Assembly: GCA_903834465.1 (NCBI GenBank)
Contig: CAILJB010000114.1
Location: 18,040-82,039, forward strand
Direction of reading: 5' to 3'
DNA length: 64,000 bases
From: an uncultured Pseudomonadota bacterium
Lineage (GTDB): Bacteria; Pseudomonadota; Gammaproteobacteria; Methylococcales; Methylomonadaceae
The notes under the pieces are model-generated. The model made no database searches. It was given only the letters and a program-made list of their open reading frames with translations, and was not told the DNA's origin. The translations under genes were made by a program, and so were the position numbers. Each line of letters opens with the position of its first letter. Positions within the stretch are counted from its first letter, which is position 1. Positions 49,041 to 58,715 of the stretch are shown one piece after another.

Positions 49041-50476
49041 GGTTTTTTGCCTTGCGTCGAGTTATTTTCATAGCCACCACCGAGTGCTTCAATTAACCCC
49101 AACGAGGCTAATAAATGCGCGGTGTGTAATTTGCTCGCGGTAAGTTTTTGTTGCAGCAAATTTAATTCTGTTTCAATCATGCCGTCGCGCGTACTCAATC
49201 CAGCATCATAACGTTTACTGGCAAGTTGCAATTCAGCTTGCGCGGCAGCTAAAGCCTGTTCTTGCGTGGCATCCTGTTCAACCGATTGTCGCCATTGCAC
49301 TAAATTATCGGCCACTTGCTGCGCGGCGGCTAAAAGCGTGCCGTTATAATCTTCGACGGCGGCATCATAAGCGGCTTGCTGATTTTTTAATTCCGCGTCC
49401 AAACGTCCGCCTTCAAAAATTGGCAATGTCACTGTCGGCCCCATGCCATACGCAACGCTTGCACCGTGCGATAAAAATAAATCTTTAAGATTCAGACTGC
49501 GTAATCCGGCAAAACCTACTAAATTTACGTCAGGATAAAAATTAGTTTTTGCGACATGGATAAGTTTCGCTGCTGATTCCACGCGCCACAATGCCGCGAC
49601 CACATCGGGGCGATGCGCCAATAATCCCAGCGATAGTACATTCGGTGGCGGTAAATAGGCGACCCCATGCGCTTCTTCGCTTACACGAATGGTTTTCGCC
49701 CAGTCAAGTTGTTGACCTGCCAGTGTTGCCAAACGATGCCGCAAAAGTTGCACTTGACTACGCACGCTGGTTTCTTGTTGGCGCAACGTTTCCACTTGCT
49801 GCTGACTCGCATAAACGGGGTCTTGATTACTCAAACCACGTTGCCAACGCAGCGTCACTAATTGCAATTTTTCTTGTGCTTTTTGCGTTAAGCCATGAAC
49901 CAGCTCAACATCTTCTTCGACTGAACATAATTCAATATAACCGCGTGCTATGGCGGTACTGAGCATTAACTGCGTAATGGCTAATTCCGAAGCCTGCGCG
50001 TTTTCTTTACCTAATGCCCCGTCTAATTTGGCTTTGTCTTTACCCCAAAAATCAAGGTGATAACGAAAAACAGTAGGGTCAATATATGCGCCTGTGAAGG
50101 TTTTACCGCCATTCGGGCCATAAAAATCGGTTTCTGAAAAACGGCGTTGATGAAATTCTGCACTGGCATTGATGCTCGGCAACATGTCAGCCGCTTGAAA
50201 ATCAGCGACCGCTTGCGCTTGTGTTAAACGGGCAGTTGCCGCGTGCAAACTGGGACTGTCTTTCAATGCGGTTTCAATCAACCGGTTCAATTCAGCATTG
50301 TGAAATTCGCGCCACCACTGCGTTTTTGGCCAAGATTGAATAATTTTTCCAGCGTAACTCTCACCATTTAACGTTTGATTGAGTGGCGAAAGAGCCAATA
50401 ATTCTGCGCGTTTTGTGTCTTCAGGCAACCACGCACAACTGCTAAGTAGCCATAAAACTAACCATCCAATTCGCAT
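49037..50476 (-). CDS. outer-membrane efflux lipoprotein, NodT/OprM family
   Basis: A 479-residue TolC-like channel. The signal peptide ends in a lipobox (LLSSC, Cys near residue 14). Two outer-membrane efflux repeats follow; typical pieces are RLTQAQAVADFQAADMLPSI and LLAHRPDVVAALWRVESA. Placed between emrB (2-base gap) and emrA (4-base overlap), it completes a three-part pump. Confidence 0.9.
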   Translation of the reverse strand: MRIGWLVLWLLSSCAWLPEDTKRAELLALSPLNQTLNGESYAGKIIQSWPKTQWWREFHNAELNRLIETALKDSPSLHAATARLTQAQAVADFQAADMLPSINASAEFHQRRFSETDFYGPNGGKTFTGAYIDPTVFRYHLDFWGKDKAKLDGALGKENAQASELAITQLMLSTAIARGYIELCSVEEDVELVHGLTQKAQEKLQLVTLRWQRGLSNQDPVYASQQQVETLRQQETSVRSQVQLLRHRLATLAGQQLDWAKTIRVSEEAHGVAYLPPPNVLSLGLLAHRPDVVAALWRVESAAKLIHVAKTNFYPDVNLVGFAGLRSLNLKDLFLSHGASVAYGMGPTVTLPIFEGGRLDAELKNQQAAYDAAVEDYNGTLLAAAQQVADNLVQWRQSVEQDATQEQALAAAQAELQLASKRYDAGLSTRDGMIETELNLLQQKLTASKLHTAHLLASLGLIEALGGGYENNSTQGKKP

Positions 50477-50478
50477 GA

Positions 50479-52128
50479 CTATGGCTCCTCAATCAAATTT
50501 TCTAGCGCGACTTGCCGCTGTGCTTGTTTTAGCGTCGGCACTTTGGATTTTGGCGGATACGCTAGCCAAACCAACATCGCTAATCCTAAAAATAACCATG
50601 CAGCTAATCGAAACGTATCGTTTAAGCCCAAAATTGCCGCGTGTTGATTGGCGATGGCGTTGACTTTAGCAATGGCTAATCCGTCATGAAATCCCGCTGC
50701 GCGTAAATGCGCGACCACTTCGCGGCTTAATGAATCGGTCTGGGCAAAATTTTCGACCAATCGAATTTGATGAAATGCGGTGCGCCGTTCCCAAAAAACA
50801 CCAAATAACGGTGAAGCCACGCTTCCACCTAATACGCGCAACATGCCGCCAAGTTCGATAGCTTGCGTTTGGCGTTTAGAGGTCAAATCTGAAAGAAACA
50901 ACGTGGTTAATGGCACAAACAAGCCGCCTAAACAAAACCCTTCCAATATTTGCGACCACAACGGTTGATTAAAAAAACTGCCTCGTCCAAAAAAATCATA
51001 ACGGCTCGTCCATGCACAATACAGCGCAAACAACAGCATATTGATAGACACCAATAGCCGCACGTCAAAGCGATTTGCAAGATGATGAATCACACTCGCC
51101 ATGGGTTTGGCTAAAAAAATCAAGGGCAATAAAACGCTTCCTGCCAGAAATGACGTGTAACCAGCAACTGCTTGTAAACGCACCAGTAAAACCGATAACA
51201 AGCCATAAACAATCATAAATCCCACACTCAACATTAAACTGCCGATGGTGAAATTACGGCGCGTAAATAAACGTAGATTGAGTAGCGGTGAACGCTCGGT
51301 CAGTTCCCAAATAATGAAATACGTCAGCAATAGCACACCCGAACACGCCAAAACAATTAAATAGGTGGCGTTACACCAATCTGAATCCTGTCCTTGATTT
51401 AAAACGGTTTGCAAACACACTAAAGCCGTCGCCAATAATAAAAAACCTACGCCATCAAACGGTGTTTTGCGTTGCGTATTTTTTTCTTCAACCAATAATG
51501 CCCACGTTAGCGCGGCGGCAAAAAGTGGCAACGGTACATTCAAATAAAATAACCACCGCCAACCAAATTCATCCCCAACCCAACCGCCAACCGCAGGGCC
51601 GATGGTGAAAGGGCTTAATGCCGCAATACTCCATAACGACACTGCAAACGATTTACGCGAAGGCGAGTATTGGCGCATCAACAACGTTTGCGAAAGAGGA
51701 ATGGTTAAACCGCCGAAAAAACCTTGAAACGCCCGTCCGAATAAAAACCAAAATAATTCATCGGTTAAAGCGCAAAGTAACGAGGCAAGTGTCATGACGA
51801 GCATCGCCCCTAAATACAAACGGATTTCACCCACGACGGTGGCGAGCCAGCCGCTAATTGGCAGGGCTAAGGCTAAGGCAATGAAATAATAGGTTTGCAT
51901 CCAACCGGCATGACTGGGGCTTATGCCTAAATCGCCTGTGGCGTGCAAACTGACGGAGGCGAATGCGCCGGTGTTGAATAAAACAAGAATGTTGCCCAGT
52001 AATAAGCCGATGTTTAAAAACACAAACTCGACTTTGGTGAGCGCACGTTTAGTGGTTTGGGAATTATTGAGGCTGTCGTGCGTTAAGGAAGCCCACGCCG
52101 CGCGGTCATTGTCGTCAGTTTTTTTCAC
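50479..52128 (-). CDS. emrB: EmrB/QacA-type (DHA2) MFS efflux transporter
   Basis: A 549-residue drug/proton antiporter with about 14 hydrophobic helices. DHA2 motifs: GWMQTYYFIALALALPISGWL, FGRAFQGFFGGLTIPLSQT, and FTIGPAVGGWVGDEFGWRWL. The start codon is GTG at 52128, preceded by GAGG 10 bases upstream. A sigma-54 promoter lies at 52171-52186. The N-terminal 40 residues before the first helix are polar. The exported compound is unknown. Confidence 0.9.
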   Translation of the reverse strand: MKKTDDNDRAAWASLTHDSLNNSQTTKRALTKVEFVFLNIGLLLGNILVLFNTGAFASVSLHATGDLGISPSHAGWMQTYYFIALALALPISGWLATVVGEIRLYLGAMLVMTLASLLCALTDELFWFLFGRAFQGFFGGLTIPLSQTLLMRQYSPSRKSFAVSLWSIAALSPFTIGPAVGGWVGDEFGWRWLFYLNVPLPLFAAALTWALLVEEKNTQRKTPFDGVGFLLLATALVCLQTVLNQGQDSDWCNATYLIVLACSGVLLLTYFIIWELTERSPLLNLRLFTRRNFTIGSLMLSVGFMIVYGLLSVLLVRLQAVAGYTSFLAGSVLLPLIFLAKPMASVIHHLANRFDVRLLVSINMLLFALYCAWTSRYDFFGRGSFFNQPLWSQILEGFCLGGLFVPLTTLFLSDLTSKRQTQAIELGGMLRVLGGSVASPLFGVFWERRTAFHQIRLVENFAQTDSLSREVVAHLRAAGFHDGLAIAKVNAIANQHAAILGLNDTFRLAAWLFLGLAMLVWLAYPPKSKVPTLKQAQRQVALENLIEEP

Positions 52129-52170
52129 GTCGCAATCGCCTCACAAAAATAGAATCATATCCTATTCAGG

Positions 52171-52186
52171 TGCAAACGCTATGCCG
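52171..52186 (-). promoter_or_regulatory. sigma-54 promoter of the emrB efflux operon
   Basis: On the minus strand it reads CGGCATAGCGTTTGCA, compared with the consensus TGGCACRNNNNTTGCW. The invariant GG and GC are present with exactly 10 bases between them, and only two consensus positions differ. Transcription would start near 52160, about 32 bases before the GTG of emrB. The gene just upstream encodes a sigma-54 activator. Confidence 0.75.
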
Positions 52187-52281
52187 TGACGAACTTATGA
52201 AAATAATCATATTTAAATCATTGAGTTAAGTTTTTAGCGAGAAAAATAATAGAAGTTACAGACTGTTAAAATTACTAAATA

Positions 52282-52295
52282 TCGTTAAATAACGA
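52282..52295. promoter_or_regulatory. inverted repeat, candidate enhancer site for the sigma-54 activator
   Basis: TCGTTA-AA-TAACGA is a perfect 6-bp inverted repeat with ATATCG-like flanks. It sits about 125 bp upstream of the predicted sigma-54 start, the usual distance for an upstream activating sequence. It is also 12 bases after the activator stop codon, so a weak AT-rich terminator is the alternative. Confidence 0.45.
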
Positions 52296-52307
52296 AATAT
52301 CGTGATT

Positions 52308-54113
52308 TTAATTTTTATGAATGCCCAATTTCAACATGCGTGAACGCAGCGTATTTGGATTCATACCTAAAATCGCCGCCGCACCTTTAAAGCCTGAAAT
52401 CACCCACGCCGTTTCATCAAGGGTGCGTAAAATATGCTCCCGCTCAACAGCTTCTAATGTTTTCAATTGAGTAGTTTGCAAATTAGCGGTGTGGTCAGAC
52501 GTTAAGGGGTCAATTTTTAACACGTCGCCTTGCGATAAAATCACCGCGCGTTCGATGACATTTTGTAATTCACGCACATTGCCCGGCCACGCATAATGGC
52601 GCAAATTTTCTAAACTCGTGGCATCAATGCGATTTAACGATTTGCCGAACTTTTTGGCATAACGAGGTAAGAAAAAATGTGCTAACAACGCAATATCCTC
52701 AACCCGCTCGCGCAATGCGGGAACTTGAACAGGAAACACGTTTAGCCGATAGTACAAATCTGCGCGAAATCGTCCCAAACTCACTTCCTCGGCTAAATGA
52801 CGATTCGTTGCCGCAATTACACGCACGTCGGTTTTAATGGTTTCACTACCGCCCACACGCTCAAATTCTTGTTCTTGTAAAACGCGCAACAATTTCGTTT
52901 GCGCTGACGGCGATAATTCGCCAATTTCATCCAAAAATAAACTGCCACCGTGTGCGAGTTCAAAACGTCCTTTGCGTTGTTGCGTTGCACCGGTAAACGC
53001 GCCTTTTTCATGACCGAATAATTCACTTTCAATCAATTCAGCAGGCAAAACTGCACAATTTATTTTCACCATAATCGAGGCACGGCGGTCGCTAAATTCG
53101 TGTATCGAACGTGCTAATAATTCTTTTCCTGTGCCGGTTTCGCCAAGTAATAAAACGGGCGTATCTGTTCGTGCGACCATTCGGATTTGTTCCAAAACAG
53201 TTCGCATGATTTTCGAACCGCTGACAAAATCGCTTGGATTATGGTCATCGTTGATTACTTCTTGCAGATAACCTCTTTCTTGTTGCAACTTGTCGAGTTT
53301 TTTTTCAGCCATTCGACGATCATTCACGTCACGCAAAATAATTGTGTAAAACCGCTGCCCATTGGTTTCGAGTGGTGAAAAAGTGGCTTCAATTGCGAAT
53401 TCTTCACCACTAATTCGGCGTGCGCTCAAACCTTCCGACACCCACATTTGATTTTTGGTCGCATTGTCGAAAGAAATAAATTGTTTGAACAACGCATGAC
53501 AAGGCGGTGCGATAAAACGCTCGATGGGTAAACCGATGGCAAAATCTGCCGCACACCCAAAAATGCGAACCGCTGCCGAATTGAATAACGAAATTTCGTG
53601 CTGTTGATTGACGGTGATAATGGCATCCATCGCCGATGCTAAAATGGACGAAATGCGCTGCTCACTTTCGGAAAGCGCTTGCATCATCAAACGTTGTTCG
53701 GTGCGGTCACGTTGCGTTTCGACAATGGCGATAACCACGCCCTGCTCATTGCAAATTGTCCCCGCATCAATCACAAGATAAAGCCGGCGACCGTCTGGCA
53801 TTAAACACCAATTTTCGGTGTGGCAAATATCACTCAGAGAATTAAAATCACTCGCCTGCTCGTACAATCTATCCATGTCGCCAAGTGTGCTATCGAGCAA
53901 TAAATCCGCCAAACACGGACGTTTTTCAGTATAAAAACCGCGCCAATGTTGGTTTGTGCCAATGATTTGCGCGGCTTCTAATCCTGTCAATTGTTCGCAG
54001 GCTTTATTCCAAATAATCACTTGATGCTGAGCGTTTAACACAAACGCCGACACCGGCATGTGTTGCAATAAATGCTCGGCGGATAAATTTTTAGTCAGCG
54101 CGTTGGCGTTCAT
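52308..54113 (-). CDS. PAS-containing sigma-54-dependent transcriptional activator
   Basis: A 601-residue enhancer-binding protein. Two PAS domains (about 10-130 and 150-270) precede an AAA+ domain with Walker A GETGTGKE near 326, the sigma-54 contact loop GAFTGA near 370, Walker B GGSLFLDEIGE and the arginine-finger region RFRADLYYRLNVFPV. A Fis-type HTH ends the protein (AAAILGMNPNTLRSRMLKLG, from about 575). No receiver domain, so it is probably ligand- or redox-controlled through PAS. It is followed on the same strand by an efflux operon with a sigma-54 promoter, its likely target. It starts 16 bases after yggX. Confidence 0.93.
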   Translation of the reverse strand: MNANALTKNLSAEHLLQHMPVSAFVLNAQHQVIIWNKACEQLTGLEAAQIIGTNQHWRGFYTEKRPCLADLLLDSTLGDMDRLYEQASDFNSLSDICHTENWCLMPDGRRLYLVIDAGTICNEQGVVIAIVETQRDRTEQRLMMQALSESEQRISSILASAMDAIITVNQQHEISLFNSAAVRIFGCAADFAIGLPIERFIAPPCHALFKQFISFDNATKNQMWVSEGLSARRISGEEFAIEATFSPLETNGQRFYTIILRDVNDRRMAEKKLDKLQQERGYLQEVINDDHNPSDFVSGSKIMRTVLEQIRMVARTDTPVLLLGETGTGKELLARSIHEFSDRRASIMVKINCAVLPAELIESELFGHEKGAFTGATQQRKGRFELAHGGSLFLDEIGELSPSAQTKLLRVLQEQEFERVGGSETIKTDVRVIAATNRHLAEEVSLGRFRADLYYRLNVFPVQVPALRERVEDIALLAHFFLPRYAKKFGKSLNRIDATSLENLRHYAWPGNVRELQNVIERAVILSQGDVLKIDPLTSDHTANLQTTQLKTLEAVEREHILRTLDETAWVISGFKGAAAILGMNPNTLRSRMLKLGIHKN

Positions 54114-54129
54114 TAAATTTGGTGTTTAT

Positions 54130-54405
54130 TTACGCGCTCGCAGGTGGAACGTAACCTTGCGGCATCTCGTCATTGCCTTCAAACAAAAATTTACGCCGTT
54201 CAGCGGCTAAAAATGCACGCGCTTTCGGGTCAAAACTTGCCAACCGATTTTCGTTAATCAGCATCGTTTGTTTACTTAACCACGCTTGCCATGCACCTTT
54301 TGAAATATTTTCAAAAATTTCTAAACCTTGTTCACCCGGAAATGGCGGCGTATCTAAACCTTCAGCTTCTGTGCCGAGTTTGACGCAATGAATCATTCTA
54401 GTCAT
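54130..54405 (-). CDS. yggX: Fe(2+)-trafficking / oxidative damage protection protein YggX
   Basis: A 91-residue protein that protects iron-sulfur clusters. It starts at [11 protein letters not shown] with the conserved cysteine; the frame is open 22 codons upstream but that part is the mutY end and not homologous. Family motifs: [34 protein letters not shown], and [16 protein letters not shown]. It overlaps mutY by 4 bases (ATGA), as in E. coli context. Confidence 0.95.
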   Translation of the reverse strand: MTRMIHCVKLGTEAEGLDTPPFPGEQGLEIFENISKGAWQAWLSKQTMLINENRLASFDPKARAFLAAERRKFLFEGNDEMPQGYVPPASA

Positions 54406-55448
54406 AAAAAATCCTCTGTAAATTGAGTTAAAAGTATATTGATTGGCGCAGGTAATGCGCGATTTTGCCATTGCTGGCGCGTGTGAAAATTCAAGTTTTC
54501 TGACGTTTCAACATCCAGACATAGTAGCGTGTAATCCAGATGGTAATGCGAAAATGTATGGCGTTGTGACAATAACAATTCTTGATGCTGGATGGTTAAG
54601 TTTTTTTGCTGACACCAATTTTTCGCATCTTCAATGGTTTCAACTTCGGGCAAACTCCAAAGTCCGCCCCAAATGCCTTTCAATGGTCGTTGTTCTAGCC
54701 AAATTTCTTGCTGTTCGTTGCGAATAATTAGAAAAAGCGTTTGTTTAACAGGTAATTTTTTAGTCGGTTTGGGCGATGGATAATTGGCAACCGTGTTAGT
54801 CGAAAATGCCGCACAAGCCGTAGACATTGGACAATCGCCGCATCGCGGTTTGCTGCGTGTACAAAGCGTTGCCCCTAAATCCATAATCGCTTGCGTGTAA
54901 TCGTCGCAACGTTTTACGGGCGTAATGGCTTCACTTAGTTGCCACAATTTTGTTTCGATTTCGCGCAAACCTGTCCAACCTGAAATCGCATAAAAACGGG
55001 TTAAAACGCGCTTCACATTGCCATCTAAAATCGCCTGTGATTTTTGAAAGGCAATACTTAAAATCGCCCCCGCTGTCGATTTACCAATGCCGGATAATTC
55101 CAACAACTCAGGCAACGTGTTGGGAAAATCACCGCGTAGCATAATCGCTTGGGCGGCTTTATGTAAATTTCTGGCTCGTGCGTAATAGCCTAACCCTGCC
55201 CAACGTTGCAAAACGTCATCAAGTGGCGAGGCGGCTAAACGTTCAACCGTTGGGAATTGAGCAACAAACGCTTCAAAATACGGAATCACGGTCACGACCT
55301 GCGTTTGTTGCAACATAATTTCCGATAACCACACGCGATACGGTGATTTATCTTGTTGCCACGGCAAATCTTTTCGTCCGTGCATATCGAACCATGTCAG
55401 TAATTCGGCGGCAAAATCGAACTCAACGGGCGGTTTTTTTAACGTCAT
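54402..55448 (-). CDS. mutY: adenine DNA glycosylase MutY
   Basis: A 348-residue glycosylase that removes A opposite 8-oxoguanine. Helix-hairpin-helix with [14 protein letters not shown], catalytic Asp in [11 protein letters not shown], and the 4Fe-4S cysteines in [18 protein letters not shown], all in place. The C-terminal Nudix-like domain (about 225-348) recognises 8-oxoG. The ATG at 55448 gives the normal start. Confidence 0.95.
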   Translation of the reverse strand: MTLKKPPVEFDFAAELLTWFDMHGRKDLPWQQDKSPYRVWLSEIMLQQTQVVTVIPYFEAFVAQFPTVERLAASPLDDVLQRWAGLGYYARARNLHKAAQAIMLRGDFPNTLPELLELSGIGKSTAGAILSIAFQKSQAILDGNVKRVLTRFYAISGWTGLREIETKLWQLSEAITPVKRCDDYTQAIMDLGATLCTRSKPRCGDCPMSTACAAFSTNTVANYPSPKPTKKLPVKQTLFLIIRNEQQEIWLEQRPLKGIWGGLWSLPEVETIEDAKNWCQQKNLTIQHQELLLSQRHTFSHYHLDYTLLCLDVETSENLNFHTRQQWQNRALPAPINILLTQFTEDFL

Positions 55449-55490
55449 GCTATGATTTAAAACTCATAAAAATAATAAATGGAGACAACA

Positions 55491-55751
55491 ATGTTATTAG
55501 CAAAAATTGCAGCCGTCGCGATTTTGGTTTGGTTTTATTACAGCGCAAAAGAGCATAATCAAGAACCGTTTAAATGGATTATTATCGGTCTGATTGGTTT
55601 TGGCATAACGTGGGAAGCCGCGCATTTGCTCACCGATGCGCTGACGAATAATCGTATTGTCGCCTCAACGTTACCAGCCGTTATTGCAACAGTTGGCGCG
55701 GCATTGGTTCGTCAAAAATTACTCGCTGATGCCAAACGCGATAATGCTTAA
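55491..55751 (+). CDS. small predicted membrane protein
   Basis: An 87-residue protein with three hydrophobic segments (about 3-20, 28-50 and 60-78) and a basic C-terminus (RQKLLADAKR). No family recognised. The second in-frame ATG is used: GGAG at 55481 stands 6 bases before it, whereas an upstream ATG at 55479 overlaps that ribosome site. It is divergent from mutY and convergent with the peroxiredoxin gene, with a strong terminator after it. Confidence 0.7.
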   Translation: MLLAKIAAVAILVWFYYSAKEHNQEPFKWIIIGLIGFGITWEAAHLLTDALTNNRIVASTLPAVIATVGAALVRQKLLADAKRDNA

Positions 55752-55754
55752 AAC

Positions 55755-55793
55755 ACAAAAGGCGCAAGATTTTTAAAACCTTGCGCCTTTTGT
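55755..55793. terminator. strong bidirectional terminator
   Basis: A 14-bp perfect stem (ACAAAAGGCGCAAG with CTTGCGCCTTTTGT) and 11-base loop, followed by TTTTACC on the plus strand and by a T-rich TTTTAAGC run on the minus strand. It serves both the small membrane gene and the peroxiredoxin gene. Confidence 0.9.
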
Positions 55794-55807
55794 TTTACCA
55801 GCTCAAC

Positions 55808-56410
55808 TTATAATTTATCAGCATTGCTCGCTAAGTATTCTGCAACACCTGCTGGATTTGCATTCATACCCGCGTCGCCTTTTTTCCAACCTGCAGGGCA
55901 AACTTCGCCGTTTTCTTCGTGGAATTGCAACGCATCAACAATGCGTAATAATTCATCAATGTTACGACCTAATGGCAAATCATTCACAATTTGCGAACGT
56001 ACTTTACCAGTTGTATCGATAATGAATGCACCACGGTATGCCACGCCAGCATCCGCTTCTACGTCATAATCTTTAGCAATTGAATGTTTTAAATCCGCTG
56101 CCATCGTGTATTTCACTGCGCCAATGCCACCGTTATTCACAGGTGTGTTGCGCCATGCGTTGTGCGTGAAATGTGAATCGATAGAGACAGCAACCACTTC
56201 AACATTACGTTTCGTGAATTCGTCCATACGGTGATCTAACGCAATCAATTCGCTTGGGCAAACGAATGTGAAATCTAATGGGTAGAAAAATACTACGGCA
56301 TATTTGCCTTTAGTGGCTTCTGAAAAACTGAACGCATCAACGATTTCGCCATTACCTAAAACGGCGGGAACTGTGAAATCTGGGGCTTGTTTACCAACTA
56401 AAACGCTCAT
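55808..56410 (-). CDS. typical 2-Cys peroxiredoxin (AhpC/Prx1 group)
   Basis: A 200-residue thiol peroxidase. The peroxidatic Cys is in DFTFVCPSE (near 49) and the resolving Cys in GEVCPAGW (near 172). GGIGAVKYTMAAD and the C-terminal YLASNADKL tail are typical of sensitive 2-Cys enzymes. The start is MSVLVGKQAPDF; GGAG 6 bases upstream supports it over a TTG four codons earlier. No AhpF is adjacent, so the electron donor is probably thioredoxin (inference). Confidence 0.92.
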   Translation of the reverse strand: MSVLVGKQAPDFTVPAVLGNGEIVDAFSFSEATKGKYAVVFFYPLDFTFVCPSELIALDHRMDEFTKRNVEVVAVSIDSHFTHNAWRNTPVNNGGIGAVKYTMAADLKHSIAKDYDVEADAGVAYRGAFIIDTTGKVRSQIVNDLPLGRNIDELLRIVDALQFHEENGEVCPAGWKKGDAGMNANPAGVAEYLASNADKL

Positions 56411-56535
56411 GAATAACTCCAAAAATAATGAAAATAAAATGACCAGAACTGCCGTTCAACACGACGGCGTAATTCTACACTAATCCAGTCGGGAATAAAT
56501 CGTTCCAAAGCTGAAAGAGTGTAGAAATGAGCATT

Positions 56536-57540
56536 TTAATTTACCGTTTTACCCGCAGTTTCAGGCAATTTTGGCATGTGTTGTTTAGGGAATTCACCTG
56601 TTAATCCATTCAAAAATGCCACGATGTCAGCGGTTTCATCTTTTGACAAGTCTTTGTTCAACTGGACTTTTGCCATGACTTTTACAGCTTCGTCTAATGT
56701 TGCGACTGAACCGTTATGGAAATAAGGCGCGGTCACAGCAATATTTCGCAATGTTGGCACTTTGAAGAAATGTTCGTCTTCCGCTTTTTTAGAGACTTCT
56801 GCAACACCTTTGTCTTTGGTGAAGTGATATTTTGCTTCCAAATAGCTGTCAGCAGTCATTGGAAATTTTTGGAATGTGCCAGCACCATTAAATGCTGCGC
56901 CGCTGTGGCAACTGGTGCAACCGAGTTCAGCCACTTTTTCCATGCCGCGAACTTGTTGTGCTGATAACGCTGATTTGTCGCCACCAACATATTTATCGTA
57001 AGGACTATTTGGCGTAATCAATGTGCGTTCATAAGCGGCAATGGCTTTGGTCGCATTGTCTTTAGAAATTGAATCTTTACCGTAAACAGTTTCAAATGCC
57101 GCTTGATAACCTGCAATACCTTTCAAACGAACTACTACGTCATCCCAGCTTTTCATGCCCATTTCGATTGGATTTGTCACAGGCCCTGCGGCTTGTGCTT
57201 CCAATGTTGCGGCCCGACCGTCCCAGAATTGCACTTTGTTAAACGCAGCATTCCAAACAGTTGGCGCACTGCGTCCACCGGTTTGACCATTTACGCCCAT
57301 TGAATTTGGACGATTATCTTCGCCACCTAATGTCGTATTGTGGCAAGACGCACAAGATACCGTACCGGTTGAAGACAAACGTGGGTCGTGATAAAGCATT
57401 TTGCCTAATTCTATTTTTTCAGCGGTGCTTGGATTATCGCTTGGTTCTAGTGCTTGTGTGGGCAACGCTTCCCACGCACTGGCAACTGAAATAGAACCCA
57501 CTAACGCTAAAGCCGTAACTAATGAACGAAGTTTAAACAT
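56536..57540 (-). CDS. di-haem cytochrome c peroxidase (CcpA/MauG family)
   Basis: A 334-residue periplasmic peroxidase that reduces hydrogen peroxide with electrons from small cytochromes. The signal peptide (FKLRSLVTALALVGSISVAS) has its start fixed by AGGAG upstream of the ATG at 57540. Two haem c motifs: CASCH near 65 and CTSCH near 210; a distal ligand methionine is likely in KFPMTADS. It follows the peroxiredoxin gene by orientation but with its own promoter gap (126 bp). Confidence 0.93.
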   Translation of the reverse strand: MFKLRSLVTALALVGSISVASAWEALPTQALEPSDNPSTAEKIELGKMLYHDPRLSSTGTVSCASCHNTTLGGEDNRPNSMGVNGQTGGRSAPTVWNAAFNKVQFWDGRAATLEAQAAGPVTNPIEMGMKSWDDVVVRLKGIAGYQAAFETVYGKDSISKDNATKAIAAYERTLITPNSPYDKYVGGDKSALSAQQVRGMEKVAELGCTSCHSGAAFNGAGTFQKFPMTADSYLEAKYHFTKDKGVAEVSKKAEDEHFFKVPTLRNIAVTAPYFHNGSVATLDEAVKVMAKVQLNKDLSKDETADIVAFLNGLTGEFPKQHMPKLPETAGKTVN

Positions 57541-57676
57541 TTTTAACTCTCCTAAATCGTACAAAATATAATTTTTATTTTTAGATTGAACTATGAATAA
57601 CGCAGACATTGCCGCGTTATTTGTTCGCGGCAAACTTTAACACACCGACACAGTAAGGCACAAAAGGATGCCACCG

Positions 57677-58702
57677 CTATTTCATAGCCAAATACCGCTG
57701 TTTAATCGCTTGCCCCAATTGATGCACAGCCATCGCATATTTGTTGCTACTGTTGTATTTTTTGATAGTTTTGAAATTGTCGCCAATTGCCCAGAATTGA
57801 TTGCCATCATCGATACCTAAAATAATATATTCCGCATCAATATCACCGTTAACTGGCGTGGCAACAGGTTGATTAAATTTCCAACCAGAACTACTAAAAT
57901 AATGCGCGACGCTGCCGATGGCATCTTCAGAATTCCACAAATCGCGTTTGCCATCGCCATTAAAATCAACCGCTAACTTGCGAAAACTTTTTGGCATAAA
58001 TTGCCCCAAACCTAATGCCCCCGCCCATGAACCAATCACTTTGCGAGGTTCATAATTTTCCTCTTTGGTCATGAGTAAAAAGTTTTCCAATTCTTTGGTG
58101 AAATATTCGGCGCGACGTAACGTAAAAAATGACAACGTGCTGAGCGCATCAAACGTGTTGGTTTTGCCAACGTTACGCCCAAAATACGTTTCCACACCGA
58201 TAATGCCGACAATATATTCTGGATCAACATGATACGTTGCAGCGGCACGTTGCAATGCTTCCGCATTGGCTCGCCAAAAAACTACGCCATTGTTGATGTG
58301 TGCATCATCCATGAATTGTTTGCGATAACTTGACCAGCCTGGCGTAGGTTTTGGTTTAGGTGGAATGACAGGTTCGGGAGAAACTGGCCCTGTGTATTTC
58401 GGTTTTGGTGGGACTTGAGCATCCACTTCTAAGCGCAAGACAGAATCTAAACGTTGTGCTTGCGAAAATAAGTCGTTCAAATAATCTTCTGAAAAACCGT
58501 AATCATGCACCATGTGTTGCACAAATGCCGTCACCGCCGGTTGATTAGCATAAATACCAACAATTGGACGAACTTCAATATAAGTGGGTAATTTACCAGT
58601 GTCAGTAGGATAAGGTTTGCTCGGACGAATAACTGGCTCAGACGCACAACCTGCGAGTAATAGCAGCAGGAAAAAAATGAAAAAACGGCGGTAAGTAGTC
58701 AT
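57677..58702 (-). CDS. mltB: membrane-bound lytic murein transglycosylase B
   Basis: A 341-residue lipoprotein that cleaves peptidoglycan with anhydromuropeptide release. The start at MTTYRRFF gives a signal peptide with lipobox LLAGC; the longer open frame upstream lies inside thyA and is rejected. The catalytic Glu is in GIIGVETYFGRN (near 168); WAGALGLGQFMPKSFR and the EF-hand-like DFNGDGKRDLWN are family marks. It starts 13 bases after thyA. Confidence 0.93.
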   Translation of the reverse strand: MTTYRRFFIFFLLLLLAGCASEPVIRPSKPYPTDTGKLPTYIEVRPIVGIYANQPAVTAFVQHMVHDYGFSEDYLNDLFSQAQRLDSVLRLEVDAQVPPKPKYTGPVSPEPVIPPKPKPTPGWSSYRKQFMDDAHINNGVVFWRANAEALQRAAATYHVDPEYIVGIIGVETYFGRNVGKTNTFDALSTLSFFTLRRAEYFTKELENFLLMTKEENYEPRKVIGSWAGALGLGQFMPKSFRKLAVDFNGDGKRDLWNSEDAIGSVAHYFSSSGWKFNQPVATPVNGDIDAEYIILGIDDGNQFWAIGDNFKTIKKYNSSNKYAMAVHQLGQAIKQRYLAMK

Positions 58703-58715
58703 CACGAAAAATCTC

